DNA of 64,000 nt from Streptomyces sp. PR69 (GTDB taxonomy: Bacteria; Actinomycetota; Actinomycetes; Streptomycetales; Streptomycetaceae): assembly GCF_026420845.1 (NCBI RefSeq), contig NZ_JAOWCB010000008.1, positions 62,001 through 126,000 on the forward strand, in the 5' to 3' direction. A program made the translations under genes and the position numbers. This document shows positions 45,741 to 53,923 of the stretch, piece by piece (the first letter of the stretch is position 1; the number at the start of each line of letters is the position of its first letter). Below the pieces are notes generated by a model. The model ran no database searches. It was not told where the DNA came from and was given only the letters and a program-made list of their open reading frames with translations.

Positions 45741-47081
45741 ATGAGCCTGCGGGCGCGCATCAACAACCCCGAGCCGGTCAAGGGCCTCAGCGAGGAGAGC
45801 CGGCTCGTCGGCGTCTACCGCGCCAAACTGCTGGAGGAGATCGACCTCGCCGAGATGTCGGCCCTCGCCGCCGCCGAGCGGCGCGTCCGGCTGGAGCGCG
45901 TCCTCAGCCACATCATCAGCCGCGAAGGCCCCGTGCTGTCCACCGTGGAGCGCTCACAGCTCATCCGCAGGGTCGTCGACGAGGCGCTCGGCCTCGGCAT
46001 CCTGGAGCCGCTCCTCGAAGACGCCTCCATCAGCGAAATCATGGTGAACGGACCCGAGCAGGTCTTCGTCGAGCGCGGCGGACGCCTGGAACTGCTGCCG
46101 ATGCGCTTCTCCTCCGCCGAGCAGCTGATGCAGACCATCGAGCGGATCGTCTCCACGGTCAACCGCCGTGTGGACGAGGCCAATCCGATGGTCGACGCCC
46201 GACTCCCAAGCGGCGAGCGCGTCAACGTCATCATCCCGCCGCTCTCCCTCTCCGGCCCCATCCTCACCATCCGCCGCTTCCCCCGCGCCTTCACCCTCCA
46301 GGAGATGATCGGCCTCGGCTCCCTCGACGAACACATCCTGATGCTGCTCGCCGGACTGGTCCGCGCCCGCTTCAATGTGATCGTCTCCGGCGCCACCGGC
46401 ACCGGAAAAACCACCCTCCTCAACGCCCTCTCCGGCCTCATCCCAGACAACGAACGCATCGTCACCATCGAGGACTCGGCGGAGCTCCAGCTCCAGCAGT
46501 CCCATGTCATCACTCTGGAGAGCCGCCCCGCCAACGTCGAGGGCAAGGGCCGGATCACCATCCGCGACCTCGTACGCAACTCCCTGCGCATGCGCCCCGA
46601 CCGCATCATCGTCGGCGAGGTGCGCGGCGGGGAGACGCTCGACATGCTCCAGGCGATGTCCACCGGCCACGACGGCTCCCTGGCCACCGTCCACGCCAAC
46701 AGCGCCGAGGACGCGCTGATGCGGCTGCAGACCCTCAGCTCGATGTCCGAGGTCGAGATCCCGTTCGCGGCGATCCACGACCAGATCAACAGCGCCGTCG
46801 ACGTCATCGTGCAGCTGTCCCGCCATATCGACGGCAGCCGCAAGATCACCGAGATCGCGGTCGTCGACTCGTACGGACGCCAGGACTACCGGATCGTGAC
46901 CGTCTGCCGTTTCGAGGCCGAGCCGCTGACGGGAGACGGGGCCGTGCGCGGACGGTTCGCGTACTTCCCGCTGCCCCGGCGGCTCGCCCAGCGCCTGTAT
47001 ATGGCGGGCGAGGCGCTCCCTCCGGCGTTCGGCGTGGCGCACACGGAGGAGCAGCTCGCGATACGCACGACGACCGCCTGA
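45741..47081 (+). CDS. cpaF: Flp pilus assembly/secretion ATPase CpaF/TadA
   Basis: 446 residues from ATG 45741 after AAGGAGGGG; an upstream ATG at 45666 lies in repeats. N-terminal region, then the secretion ATPase core: VNGPEQVFVERGG, Walker A GATGTGKTT (Lys223), ARLPSGERVNVIIPP, ESRPANVEGKG, DRIIVGEVRGGE and TGHDGSLATVHANS (the His box). Cytoplasmic hexamer driving pilus extension, and possibly retraction, in Tad systems. Confidence 0.95.
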   Translation: MSLRARINNPEPVKGLSEESRLVGVYRAKLLEEIDLAEMSALAAAERRVRLERVLSHIISREGPVLSTVERSQLIRRVVDEALGLGILEPLLEDASISEIMVNGPEQVFVERGGRLELLPMRFSSAEQLMQTIERIVSTVNRRVDEANPMVDARLPSGERVNVIIPPLSLSGPILTIRRFPRAFTLQEMIGLGSLDEHILMLLAGLVRARFNVIVSGATGTGKTTLLNALSGLIPDNERIVTIEDSAELQLQQSHVITLESRPANVEGKGRITIRDLVRNSLRMRPDRIIVGEVRGGETLDMLQAMSTGHDGSLATVHANSAEDALMRLQTLSSMSEVEIPFAAIHDQINSAVDVIVQLSRHIDGSRKITEIAVVDSYGRQDYRIVTVCRFEAEPLTGDGAVRGRFAYFPLPRRLAQRLYMAGEALPPAFGVAHTEEQLAIRTTTA

Positions 47082-47152
47082 CGCCGGCGTCCCTCGTCCC
47101 TCGTCCCTCGCCCTTCGCCCTTCGCCCCGACCACCTTGGAGAACCGCCCGCC

Positions 47153-48094
47153 ATGACCAGCCTCCCCCTGCTGACCACCGGCGTCACCCTGCTCTCCGGC
47201 GCGCTCGCCATCGCCGGAGTACAGCTCTACGCCAAGGGCCACTCCCAGAAGCAGGACCTGATGGAGCGGATGGCCCAGTCGGGACCTCTCGCGATCGACA
47301 GCGGACGCCGCCGCCGCTTCAGCGGCCTGGACCGCCGGCTGCGGCGGACAAGACTCGGCAAACGCATCGAACGACAGCTCTCGGCGACCGGACTCGACCT
47401 CACCCCCGGCGAATACGCCGTGTACGCCGTCGGCGCGCTGCTCACGCTCTACCTGCTCGTCGCCTCCGTCTTCGCGCCCTTCTTCGGACTGCTCGCCGCC
47501 GCCATCGGCCTGTGGGGCGCCCACGGCTTCCTCAACTGGCAGCGCCTCAAACGCACGGAGGCGTTCATCAACCAACTCCCCGAACTCACCCGCGTATTGG
47601 CCAACGCCACCCAGGCCGGACTCGCCCTGCGCACGGCCATCGGCCTCGCCGTGGAGGAACTGGACGACCCGGCGCGCGAAGAGCTGCGCCGCGTCGCCGA
47701 CCAGCTCGCCCTCGGCCGCTCCCTCGACGACGCGCTGGGCGACCTCGCCGAACGGCTCCCGTCACGCGAACTCAATGTGCTCGTCTCCACGCTCATCCTG
47801 TCCAACCGGGCGGGCGGCGCGATCGTCACCTCGCTGCGCAACCTCACCGAGACGCTGGAGGAGCGCAAGGAGACCCGGCGCGAGGTCGCCACCCTGCTCT
47901 CCCAGGTCAAGGTGACCGCCGTCGCCGTGCCCGTCCTGGGCCTCGGCTTCCTGCTGATGATCAACAGCATGCGGGACGGCGCCCTCGACGACATGACCGG
48001 CTCGGTCGGCGGCAGGGTGGCGGTGCTGGCCGCAGCCGGGCTCTACGCCGCCGGATTCATCCTGATCAACCGCCTTACGCGCGTCCGCATCTGA
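47153..48094 (+). CDS. tadB: Tad platform protein TadB
   Basis: 313 residues from ATG 47153. Membrane helix at the start, two or three in the middle (YAVYAVGALLTLYLLVASVFAPFFGLLAAAIGLWG) and two at the end. The T2SSF domain holds LPELTRVLANATQAGLALRTAIGLAVEEL and GGAIVTSLRNLTETLEER. Platform protein of the pilus machine with TadC. 71 bp separates it from cpaF. Confidence 0.92.
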   Translation: MTSLPLLTTGVTLLSGALAIAGVQLYAKGHSQKQDLMERMAQSGPLAIDSGRRRRFSGLDRRLRRTRLGKRIERQLSATGLDLTPGEYAVYAVGALLTLYLLVASVFAPFFGLLAAAIGLWGAHGFLNWQRLKRTEAFINQLPELTRVLANATQAGLALRTAIGLAVEELDDPAREELRRVADQLALGRSLDDALGDLAERLPSRELNVLVSTLILSNRAGGAIVTSLRNLTETLEERKETRREVATLLSQVKVTAVAVPVLGLGFLLMINSMRDGALDDMTGSVGGRVAVLAAAGLYAAGFILINRLTRVRI

Positions 48095-48254
48095 CCGCCG
48101 TCGCCGCCCCGTACCCCCCCCCGCCCCCGTACCCCGCCCCCGTCCCTGCCCGTACCGAACGCCCTGTACCCCGCCCCCGCCCCGCACCTGTCCCGTCCCC
48201 CGCCCCGTCGTCGTCATCGTCGTCGTCATCGCCATCCCGAAGGGAGGCCGCCCG

Positions 48255-49142
48255 ATGGCCCTGCTCCTCGCGGCCGTCATGGGACTCGCCGTCTACGGCA
48301 TGTTCCACGGCATCCGCATGTACCGCGCGGAGGCCCGCCTCCCCGGAGACCTCGCCGTCGCCCTGGAGGTCGGCGCCACCCGCACCACCGCCACCGGCTC
48401 CGCCATCGACCGCCTCGGCATGCGCTGCGCCCCGCACGTACTGCGCCTCATGGGCCCCAGACGCGTCGAGGCCGTACGCCGGAAACTGGATATGGCGGGC
48501 AACCCGGGCGGCCTCACCGTCGACCGCTACGCCGCCCGCCGCGCCGTCTACGGCGTCCTCGGCGGACTGGTCTCTCTCGGCATGCTGCTCAACGGCCATC
48601 TGCTCTTCTCGGTCCTCTTCCTCCTCTACGGCCTGCTCTGGACCGACGTCCTGCTCCGCGCCGCCATCAGCCGCCGCAGGGACGACATCGAACGTACCCT
48701 CCCCGACTTCCTCGACGTCCTCGCCGTGGTCGTCTCCGCCGGACTGGGCTTCCGCCAGGCCCTGGAACGGGTCGCCGAGAAGTACGAAGGCCCCTGGGCC
48801 GACGAACTGAGCATCACCCTGCGCCAGATGGACATGGGCATGGGACGCCGCGAAGCCTTCGAGCAACTGCGCAAACGCAATGAGTCCGACCAGGTGTCGA
48901 TGTTCGTCTCCGCACTGCAGCAGGGCGAGGAACTCGGCGCGCCGATCGTCGACACGCTGATACAGATCGCCAACGACATGCGCAGGACGGACGCCCAGAA
49001 CGCCCGCCGCAAGGCCGCCAAGGCGGTGCCCAAAGCGACGCTCATCGTCACCGGCTTTATGCTGCCGGGGACGATGATCCTCATCGTGGCGGGCTTCTAC
49101 TACGCGTCGCAGGTCGACCTCAGCGATATCTTCGGAGGCTGA
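48255..49142 (+). CDS. tadC: Tad platform protein TadC
   Basis: 295 residues from ATG 48255 with AAGGGAGG upstream. Helices at the start, near 95-120, and at the C-terminus. T2SSF motif LPDFLDVLAVVVSAGLGFRQALERVAEKYEGP, then GEELGAPIVDTLIQIANDMR. Partner of TadB. The 160 bp before it is a C-run/CGTCGTCAT-rich spacer with no gene. The histidine kinase begins 2 bp after its stop. Confidence 0.92.
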   Translation: MALLLAAVMGLAVYGMFHGIRMYRAEARLPGDLAVALEVGATRTTATGSAIDRLGMRCAPHVLRLMGPRRVEAVRRKLDMAGNPGGLTVDRYAARRAVYGVLGGLVSLGMLLNGHLLFSVLFLLYGLLWTDVLLRAAISRRRDDIERTLPDFLDVLAVVVSAGLGFRQALERVAEKYEGPWADELSITLRQMDMGMGRREAFEQLRKRNESDQVSMFVSALQQGEELGAPIVDTLIQIANDMRRTDAQNARRKAAKAVPKATLIVTGFMLPGTMILIVAGFYYASQVDLSDIFGG

Positions 49143-49143
49143 C

Positions 49144-50556
49144 GTGAAGCCTGTGACGGCCATGCCCTACGCGTACCCGCCCTCCGCCTCCCCGTCCTCA
49201 CCCTCACCCCCACGCCTGTCCCCGCCCCCCGTCCCCATCCAGGTCAACGCGCTCCAGGCGATGTGCCGCCAGCTCTTCGCCTTCCGCCTCGCCATGACCG
49301 CGCTCGCCGCCCCCTTCGCGCTGTCCGGCGTCGGCCTCGGCATAGGGGCCTGGCTGGTCGGCGCGGCGGTGCTGGTCACGGTCATGGGCTCGTACGTCCT
49401 GCTGCGCGACTGGGAGCGCTTTGGCCCGATACTGCTCCGCCACCCCTCGCTGCTCGCCGCCGACATGCTGTTCGGCGCGCTGCTGCTCTTCTCCGCCTCA
49501 CCCGGCTCCACGCTCACCTACGTCACCCTGTGCACCCCGCTGCTCGCGGGCCTCGTCTACGGCTGGCGTGGCGCGGCGATCTTCGCCCCGCTGCAGACCC
49601 TGCTGCTCACCGCCGCGTACGCGGTCGACCTGGACACCGAGGCGGATGCCGCCGCCCTGCTCATGGCGGGGCTGTGCGTCCTCGCCGGGGCGGTCGGCAG
49701 CTCCCTGCGCGGCCTGCTGCTGCGCTTCGGCGCGGCCTCGCAGGCGCTCAGCGAGGCACGTGCACGCCTCGCCGTACGGGACGCGGTGGAGGAGGAACGG
49801 GCCCGCCTCGCCCGCGAGATGCACGACTCCGTCGCCAAGACCCTGCACGGGCTGTCCCTCGCCGCGGAAAGCCTGGCGCACGGCGCCGACCGGCTGGACC
49901 CGGCCGCCGTTCGGCGCCGTGCGGAGGCCGTCGCGCACGCGGCCCGCCGGGCGGCGGCGGAGTCCCGCAACCTGCTGACAGACCTGCGCGCCACCCCTGC
50001 CGCCGCCCCTGCCGCCGCCCCTGCCACCGCCCCCGGGAACCTGTTCACCCAACTCGCGGCCAGGGCGGAGCACTGCGAACGGGCCCATGGCGTGCGCACC
50101 GTCTTCCACGGCCCGCCCGGCCCGGACCCGGAAGTCGCCTTGCGCATCCCGCCCGCGACGTCCCGGCAGGTCCTCGCCATCGTCGAGGAGGCGCTGGAGA
50201 ACGCCTGCCGCCACGCCCGCCCCACGGCGGTGGAGCTGACGGCCGAGGTGACGGCCGAGGTGACGGTCGAGGTGACGGTCGAGGCCGCCGGAGACGTCCT
50301 GCGGATCAGCGTGTACGACGACGGCCCCGGCCTGCCGCCGGGCACCTGCCTGGAAACCCTCCGGAGGAACGGCCACTTCGGCATGCTGGGCATGGTGGAG
50401 CGGGCGGCCTCCATCGGCGCGCGTATCCGCATCGGCAGGGGCCGGAAGCAACGGGGCACGGAGGTACGGCTGGAGCTGCCGGCGCCCGCGGCCCCGATAC
50501 GCGTGCCGCCGGAACCGGACGCGCCGAGAGCCCGCTCCATCCCCACCCTTCTCTAA
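49144..50556 (+). CDS. NarL-type sensor histidine kinase in tad locus
   Basis: 470 residues from GTG 49144. About five to six N-terminal helices form a membrane sensor with no large outside domain. HisKA_3 dimerisation box EERARLAREMHDSVAKTLHGLSL has the phospho-His227. HATPase with EEALENACRHARP (N box), DDGPGLPPG and HFGMLGMVERA. A short repeat (TAEVTAEVTVEVTVE) lies within the ATPase domain. Transcribed right after tadC and followed by its response regulator. Confidence 0.9.
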   Translation: MKPVTAMPYAYPPSASPSSPSPPRLSPPPVPIQVNALQAMCRQLFAFRLAMTALAAPFALSGVGLGIGAWLVGAAVLVTVMGSYVLLRDWERFGPILLRHPSLLAADMLFGALLLFSASPGSTLTYVTLCTPLLAGLVYGWRGAAIFAPLQTLLLTAAYAVDLDTEADAAALLMAGLCVLAGAVGSSLRGLLLRFGAASQALSEARARLAVRDAVEEERARLAREMHDSVAKTLHGLSLAAESLAHGADRLDPAAVRRRAEAVAHAARRAAAESRNLLTDLRATPAAAPAAAPATAPGNLFTQLAARAEHCERAHGVRTVFHGPPGPDPEVALRIPPATSRQVLAIVEEALENACRHARPTAVELTAEVTAEVTVEVTVEAAGDVLRISVYDDGPGLPPGTCLETLRRNGHFGMLGMVERAASIGARIRIGRGRKQRGTEVRLELPAPAAPIRVPPEPDAPRARSIPTLL

Positions 50557-50589
50557 CCGTTCCCCAACAGTGTCAAGGAGGCGGCACCC

Positions 50590-51435
50590 ATGCACGACGG
50601 GACCCCGCTGCGGATCGTGGTCGCCGACGACAACCCGGTCGTACGGGCCGGACTCATGGCGCTGCTCCACGGCCGCGACGGCTTCCGCATCGTCGCCGAA
50701 GCCGTGGACGGCCGCCAGGCCCACGCCGCCGCGCTCCGGCTCCGCCCCGACGTCATCCTGCTGGACGTCCGCATGCCCGGCGTGGACGGCATGGCGGCCC
50801 TGCCCTATCTGACCCGTGTGGCGCCGGTGCTGATGCTCACGTACAGCAGGGAACGGAAGGCCGTACAGGAGGCCATACGGCGCGGGGCGAGCGGCTATCT
50901 CGTCTACGGGGAGTTCACCGCGGACGACCTCGCCTCGGCGGTACGGGACATCAGCGCGGGCCGCCCCCGCTTCACCCCCTCCGCAGCCGACGCCCTGCCA
51001 CCTGCAAAACCCGCAGGAAGGACATCTGCAACCGCATACGGTGCGAATCCCGCGAGACCGTCACATGCTCGTGATCTGCCCAGCAACCCAACGGGCAAGC
51101 CGTATCCAAGGGTTCACTCCGCAATTCGACACGACCAATCCGCGCAACCGGCTTCGCTTGCTCAAGCGAATGTGGCACATTCTTCTCGGGGGCCCGGCGT
51201 GGTCGGGAGACTGCGCGGCGTGAGGACCGCGCTGAGCCGCCGGGAGGTGGAGGTCATGGAACTGATCGCAGCGGGCATGACCAACCAGCAGATCGCCGCC
51301 TCCTGCTTCATCAGCCAGAAGACCGTGAAGAACCACATCAACCGGATTTTCGCCAAGCTCGGCGCGGGCAGCCGCGGCGAGGCGATCGCGATCTGGCACG
51401 GCGCACGGAGAGGGGGCCCCGCACAGCATGGCTGA
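50590..51435 (+). CDS. NarL-family response regulator with long linker
   Basis: 281 residues. Receiver domain with VVADDNPVVRAG and Asp59 (LLDVRMPGVDG). LuxR-type helix-turn-helix LSRREVEVMELIAAGMTNQQIAASCFISQKTVKNHINRIFAKLG. Between them is a ~75-residue linker (about 138-212) with unusual DNA: lower GC than both flanks and no clear third-position bias. NarL regulators are usually ~215 residues. The likely partner is the kinase 33 bp upstream; likely targets are the pilus genes. Confidence 0.9.
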   Translation: MHDGTPLRIVVADDNPVVRAGLMALLHGRDGFRIVAEAVDGRQAHAAALRLRPDVILLDVRMPGVDGMAALPYLTRVAPVLMLTYSRERKAVQEAIRRGASGYLVYGEFTADDLASAVRDISAGRPRFTPSAADALPPAKPAGRTSATAYGANPARPSHARDLPSNPTGKPYPRVHSAIRHDQSAQPASLAQANVAHSSRGPGVVGRLRGVRTALSRREVEVMELIAAGMTNQQIAASCFISQKTVKNHINRIFAKLGAGSRGEAIAIWHGARRGGPAQHG

Positions 51436-51569
51436 CCGACGCATATTCGGCCGCATCCGCAGTCGTGGCGGGGCGCGCTCGCGGAGTTGGGCCCGCAGAC
51501 CCATGTCGGGGACGGCGACGACGGCGTACGTTGCCGGTGTCGAAGCCACAGGGGTCGGAGGGGAAGTCC

Positions 51570-51842
51570 ATGACGGACATCGGGACGGGTGCCGGGACGG
51601 ACACCGGACTGAGGGCCGTGACCGCCGCCAGGGTCCATATGTCGCGCTGGCGGGACGCGGTCCTGGAGGGCGTCGGCCGACGCCGGGAGGCGGGGCAGGG
51701 GGCGATCGAGTATGTGGGGATCACGATTCTGGTGGTGGCGATCGTGATCCTGCTGCTCAACACCAACATCGGCTCCGAGATCGCCAACACCTTCACGGCG
51801 AAGATCCGCTCCGTCCTGAACAGCGGCGGCGGAGGCGGCTGA
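51570..51842 (+). CDS. Flp-type pilin
   Basis: 90 residues from ATG 51570 (GGAGGGGAAGTCC upstream). Basic leader, then GQGAIEYVGITILVVAIVILLL: prepilin cleavage probably follows the Gly, with the Glu at +5. It ends in a hydrophilic tail with a Gly run. Likely the major pilus subunit of the tad locus. The stop overlaps the start proposed for the next gene. Confidence 0.82.
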   Translation: MTDIGTGAGTDTGLRAVTAARVHMSRWRDAVLEGVGRRREAGQGAIEYVGITILVVAIVILLLNTNIGSEIANTFTAKIRSVLNSGGGGG

Positions 51843-52516
51843 GCCCCCGGCAGCCCTGCGGCACACACCGCGACAGAGGGCAGGCCACACCGCTGTATAT
51901 GGCAGCGGTCGTCGGCCTGCTTTTTGTCGCGCTCGTGTATCTCGCCCTGGGCCAGGCGGACATCAAGCGGAACGGGACGCAGACGGCGGCCGACGCCGCT
52001 GCCCTGGCGGCGGCCCAGGAGTCCAGGGACGAGCTGGATCTCGCCGACTTCCTCGACGATTTGGAAGCCCTCTTCGACGGACAGCTGAGCGGAGCCGCCA
52101 ACGGATGCGCCGCGGCTGAACTCTTCGCCGCCAAGAACGATGCCACAGCGACCTGCGCACGACTGACGGACGGCCGCTGGGGATTCACCGTCACTGCCAC
52201 TTCCCGTGAACCGATGGGCGACAGCATCGTCAGCGGCACGGCGAGCGAGCGTGCCAGAGCCACCGCTACCGCGGTCGTCGAACCCCGCTGCACGTTCACG
52301 CCCGCGGAGCCGGAGACGCCTCCGGAGGATGCGGAAGATCCACCCGAAGGCGAAGGCGAAGGCGAAGACGAAGGCTCGACAGAGGAAGAGGCGGAGGAAC
52401 CACCGTCTCCGGGCACGCTCACCTGTGAAGACGGGGACTGGACCGTCGATCCGCAAGATCTCGATCTGTTTCCGGACATGGCAGAGCTCTTCACCGTACG
52501 GCTGGCCGAGGACTGA
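51839..52516 (+). CDS. TadG-like pilus assembly protein, possible CTG start
   Basis: If started at CTG 51839, 225 residues. The CTG overlaps the pilin stop (CTGA) and has GGAGG just upstream, and it keeps the typical RGQATPLYMAAVVGLLFVAL prepilin-like motif. The first ATG in frame (51899) would cut off that motif and has no ribosome site. The mature part has the Tad N-terminal region (GTQTAADAAALAAAQ), two cysteine pairs and an acidic E/D/P-rich segment (about 162-188). Confidence 0.75.
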   Translation: MSPRQPCGTHRDRGQATPLYMAAVVGLLFVALVYLALGQADIKRNGTQTAADAAALAAAQESRDELDLADFLDDLEALFDGQLSGAANGCAAAELFAAKNDATATCARLTDGRWGFTVTATSREPMGDSIVSGTASERARATATAVVEPRCTFTPAEPETPPEDAEDPPEGEGEGEDEGSTEEEAEEPPSPGTLTCEDGDWTVDPQDLDLFPDMAELFTVRLAED

Positions 52517-52545
52517 ACTCCATTGAGCGCAAAGGAACGGGACTG

Positions 52546-53157
52546 ATGAGCAAGCGGCACATGAGGACCATGCGCCGGGCAGGGGCGGTGACGGCGCTGT
52601 CGGCCGTCCTGGCACTCACCCTGACGGCCTGCGGAGGCGATGGGGACGGCGACGGCGGCAAGGACGACCGCAAGCAGCCGGTCGCCGCCTCGCCCGCGCA
52701 GGGTGGCAAGGACGACTCCAAGGGGGCGGTCGCCGAAGCCACGTCCCCCACGAGCGGTGACCCCATCGCCAACGTCAAGGGCGATGGCGGCCTCGAACTG
52801 CTCATCCACTCGGCCAAGCGGGACGACGGCGGCTTTCTCACGGTGGACGGCCAGTTCAAGAACACCGGCTCAGAGGGGTTCTCGGTACCCGTCAGCTGGA
52901 ACGGCCTGGAGCAGGCGGTCGCCGCGACGGGGCACTCCTTCGCCGGCATGACGCTGGTGGACTCCAAGGGGAAGAAGCGGTACTACGTCCTGCGCGACAC
53001 CGAGAACCGCCCCCTGACCACGTACGGCTACAACGGCTACATCCAGCCGGGCAAAACCCTGACTTTCTTTGCCCAGTTCCCCGCGCCGCCACCCTCCACG
53101 ACGAACGTCGACCTCCAGTTCCCCGGCTTCCCCAGCACGACGATCGAGATCTCCTGA
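52546..53157 (+). CDS. Tad-linked lipoprotein
   Basis: 203 residues. Signal with lipobox LTLTAC (Cys29), a Gly/Asp/Lys-rich spacer, then a DUF4352-like beta domain (LTVDGQFKNTGSEGFSVPVSWNGLEQAV, MTLVDSKGKKRYYVLRDTE). AAAGGAACGG precedes ATG 52546. Stop and the next start share one base (TGATG), so it is coupled with the OmpA-family gene. Confidence 0.82.
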   Translation: MSKRHMRTMRRAGAVTALSAVLALTLTACGGDGDGDGGKDDRKQPVAASPAQGGKDDSKGAVAEATSPTSGDPIANVKGDGGLELLIHSAKRDDGGFLTVDGQFKNTGSEGFSVPVSWNGLEQAVAATGHSFAGMTLVDSKGKKRYYVLRDTENRPLTTYGYNGYIQPGKTLTFFAQFPAPPPSTTNVDLQFPGFPSTTIEIS

Positions 53158-53813
53158 TGAACGCCGCCGCGACCGCCACCGGCACCCGCATCAGCACCCG
53201 CAATGGCCTTCGCGCAGCAGCGACCCTGCTCGCCGGAGCGGCCATCTCGCTGGGGCTCGGAGGGGCGGGGGAAGCCCAAGCCGACGAGAACCCCTACCCC
53301 GCACCCTCGGCATCGGCCCCGGTCCAGATCAACCCGTCCGACCCCGACCTGAAGCTCCCCGAAGGAGCCACCCTCGCCCCGCCCAAGGTCCTCGACATCA
53401 AGTCAGTTATAGAGGATCTCGGCGGCGAGGAGCGCCGCGAGGAGACCAACGCGGACATCACGCTCGCCCTCCAGTCGGAGGTCCTCTTCGGCAAGGACAG
53501 CGCGAAGCTCTCGCCCGAGGCCACCGCCCGCATCTCCACCATCGCCGCCGAGGTCAAGAAGCACAACGCGACCAAGGTCCGCATCTTCGGCTTCACCGAC
53601 GACCTCGGCTCCGCCGAACACGGGGACCAGCTCTCCAAGAAGCGCGCGGACGCCGTCCACAGCGTGCTGTCACAGCAGCTGAGCGGCCAGGGCATCACCT
53701 ACGAGATCCGGGGTTACGGCGAGGACTACCCGATCGCGGACAACTCGACCGAGGAGGGCCGCAAGAAGAACCGCCGCGTGGAGGTGTCCTTCCCTTCGGG
53801 CGGAGGGAGCTGA
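53157..53813 (+). CDS. Secreted OmpA-family protein
   Basis: 218 residues. Signal ends near AQADENP. A ~70-residue spacer leads to an OmpA_C peptidoglycan-binding domain (about 95-213): LQSEVLFGKDSAKLSPEATARI, KVRIFGFTDDLGSAEHGDQLSKKRADAVHSVLS, EEGRKKNRRVEVSF. It probably ties the Tad apparatus or the lipoprotein to peptidoglycan. Last gene of the tad run. Confidence 0.88.
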   Translation: MNAAATATGTRISTRNGLRAAATLLAGAAISLGLGGAGEAQADENPYPAPSASAPVQINPSDPDLKLPEGATLAPPKVLDIKSVIEDLGGEERREETNADITLALQSEVLFGKDSAKLSPEATARISTIAAEVKKHNATKVRIFGFTDDLGSAEHGDQLSKKRADAVHSVLSQQLSGQGITYEIRGYGEDYPIADNSTEEGRKKNRRVEVSFPSGGGS

Positions 53814-53923
53814 GCGTCCCCGGTGTTACCGGCTGGCAGGAGTGGCTTGCTGTCGATCTCCCCGTCGGTGCCGCTCGCTAGAGTGTTCTGTGATGTCGCG
53901 CGGTACCACGGGGAGATGGGGTC

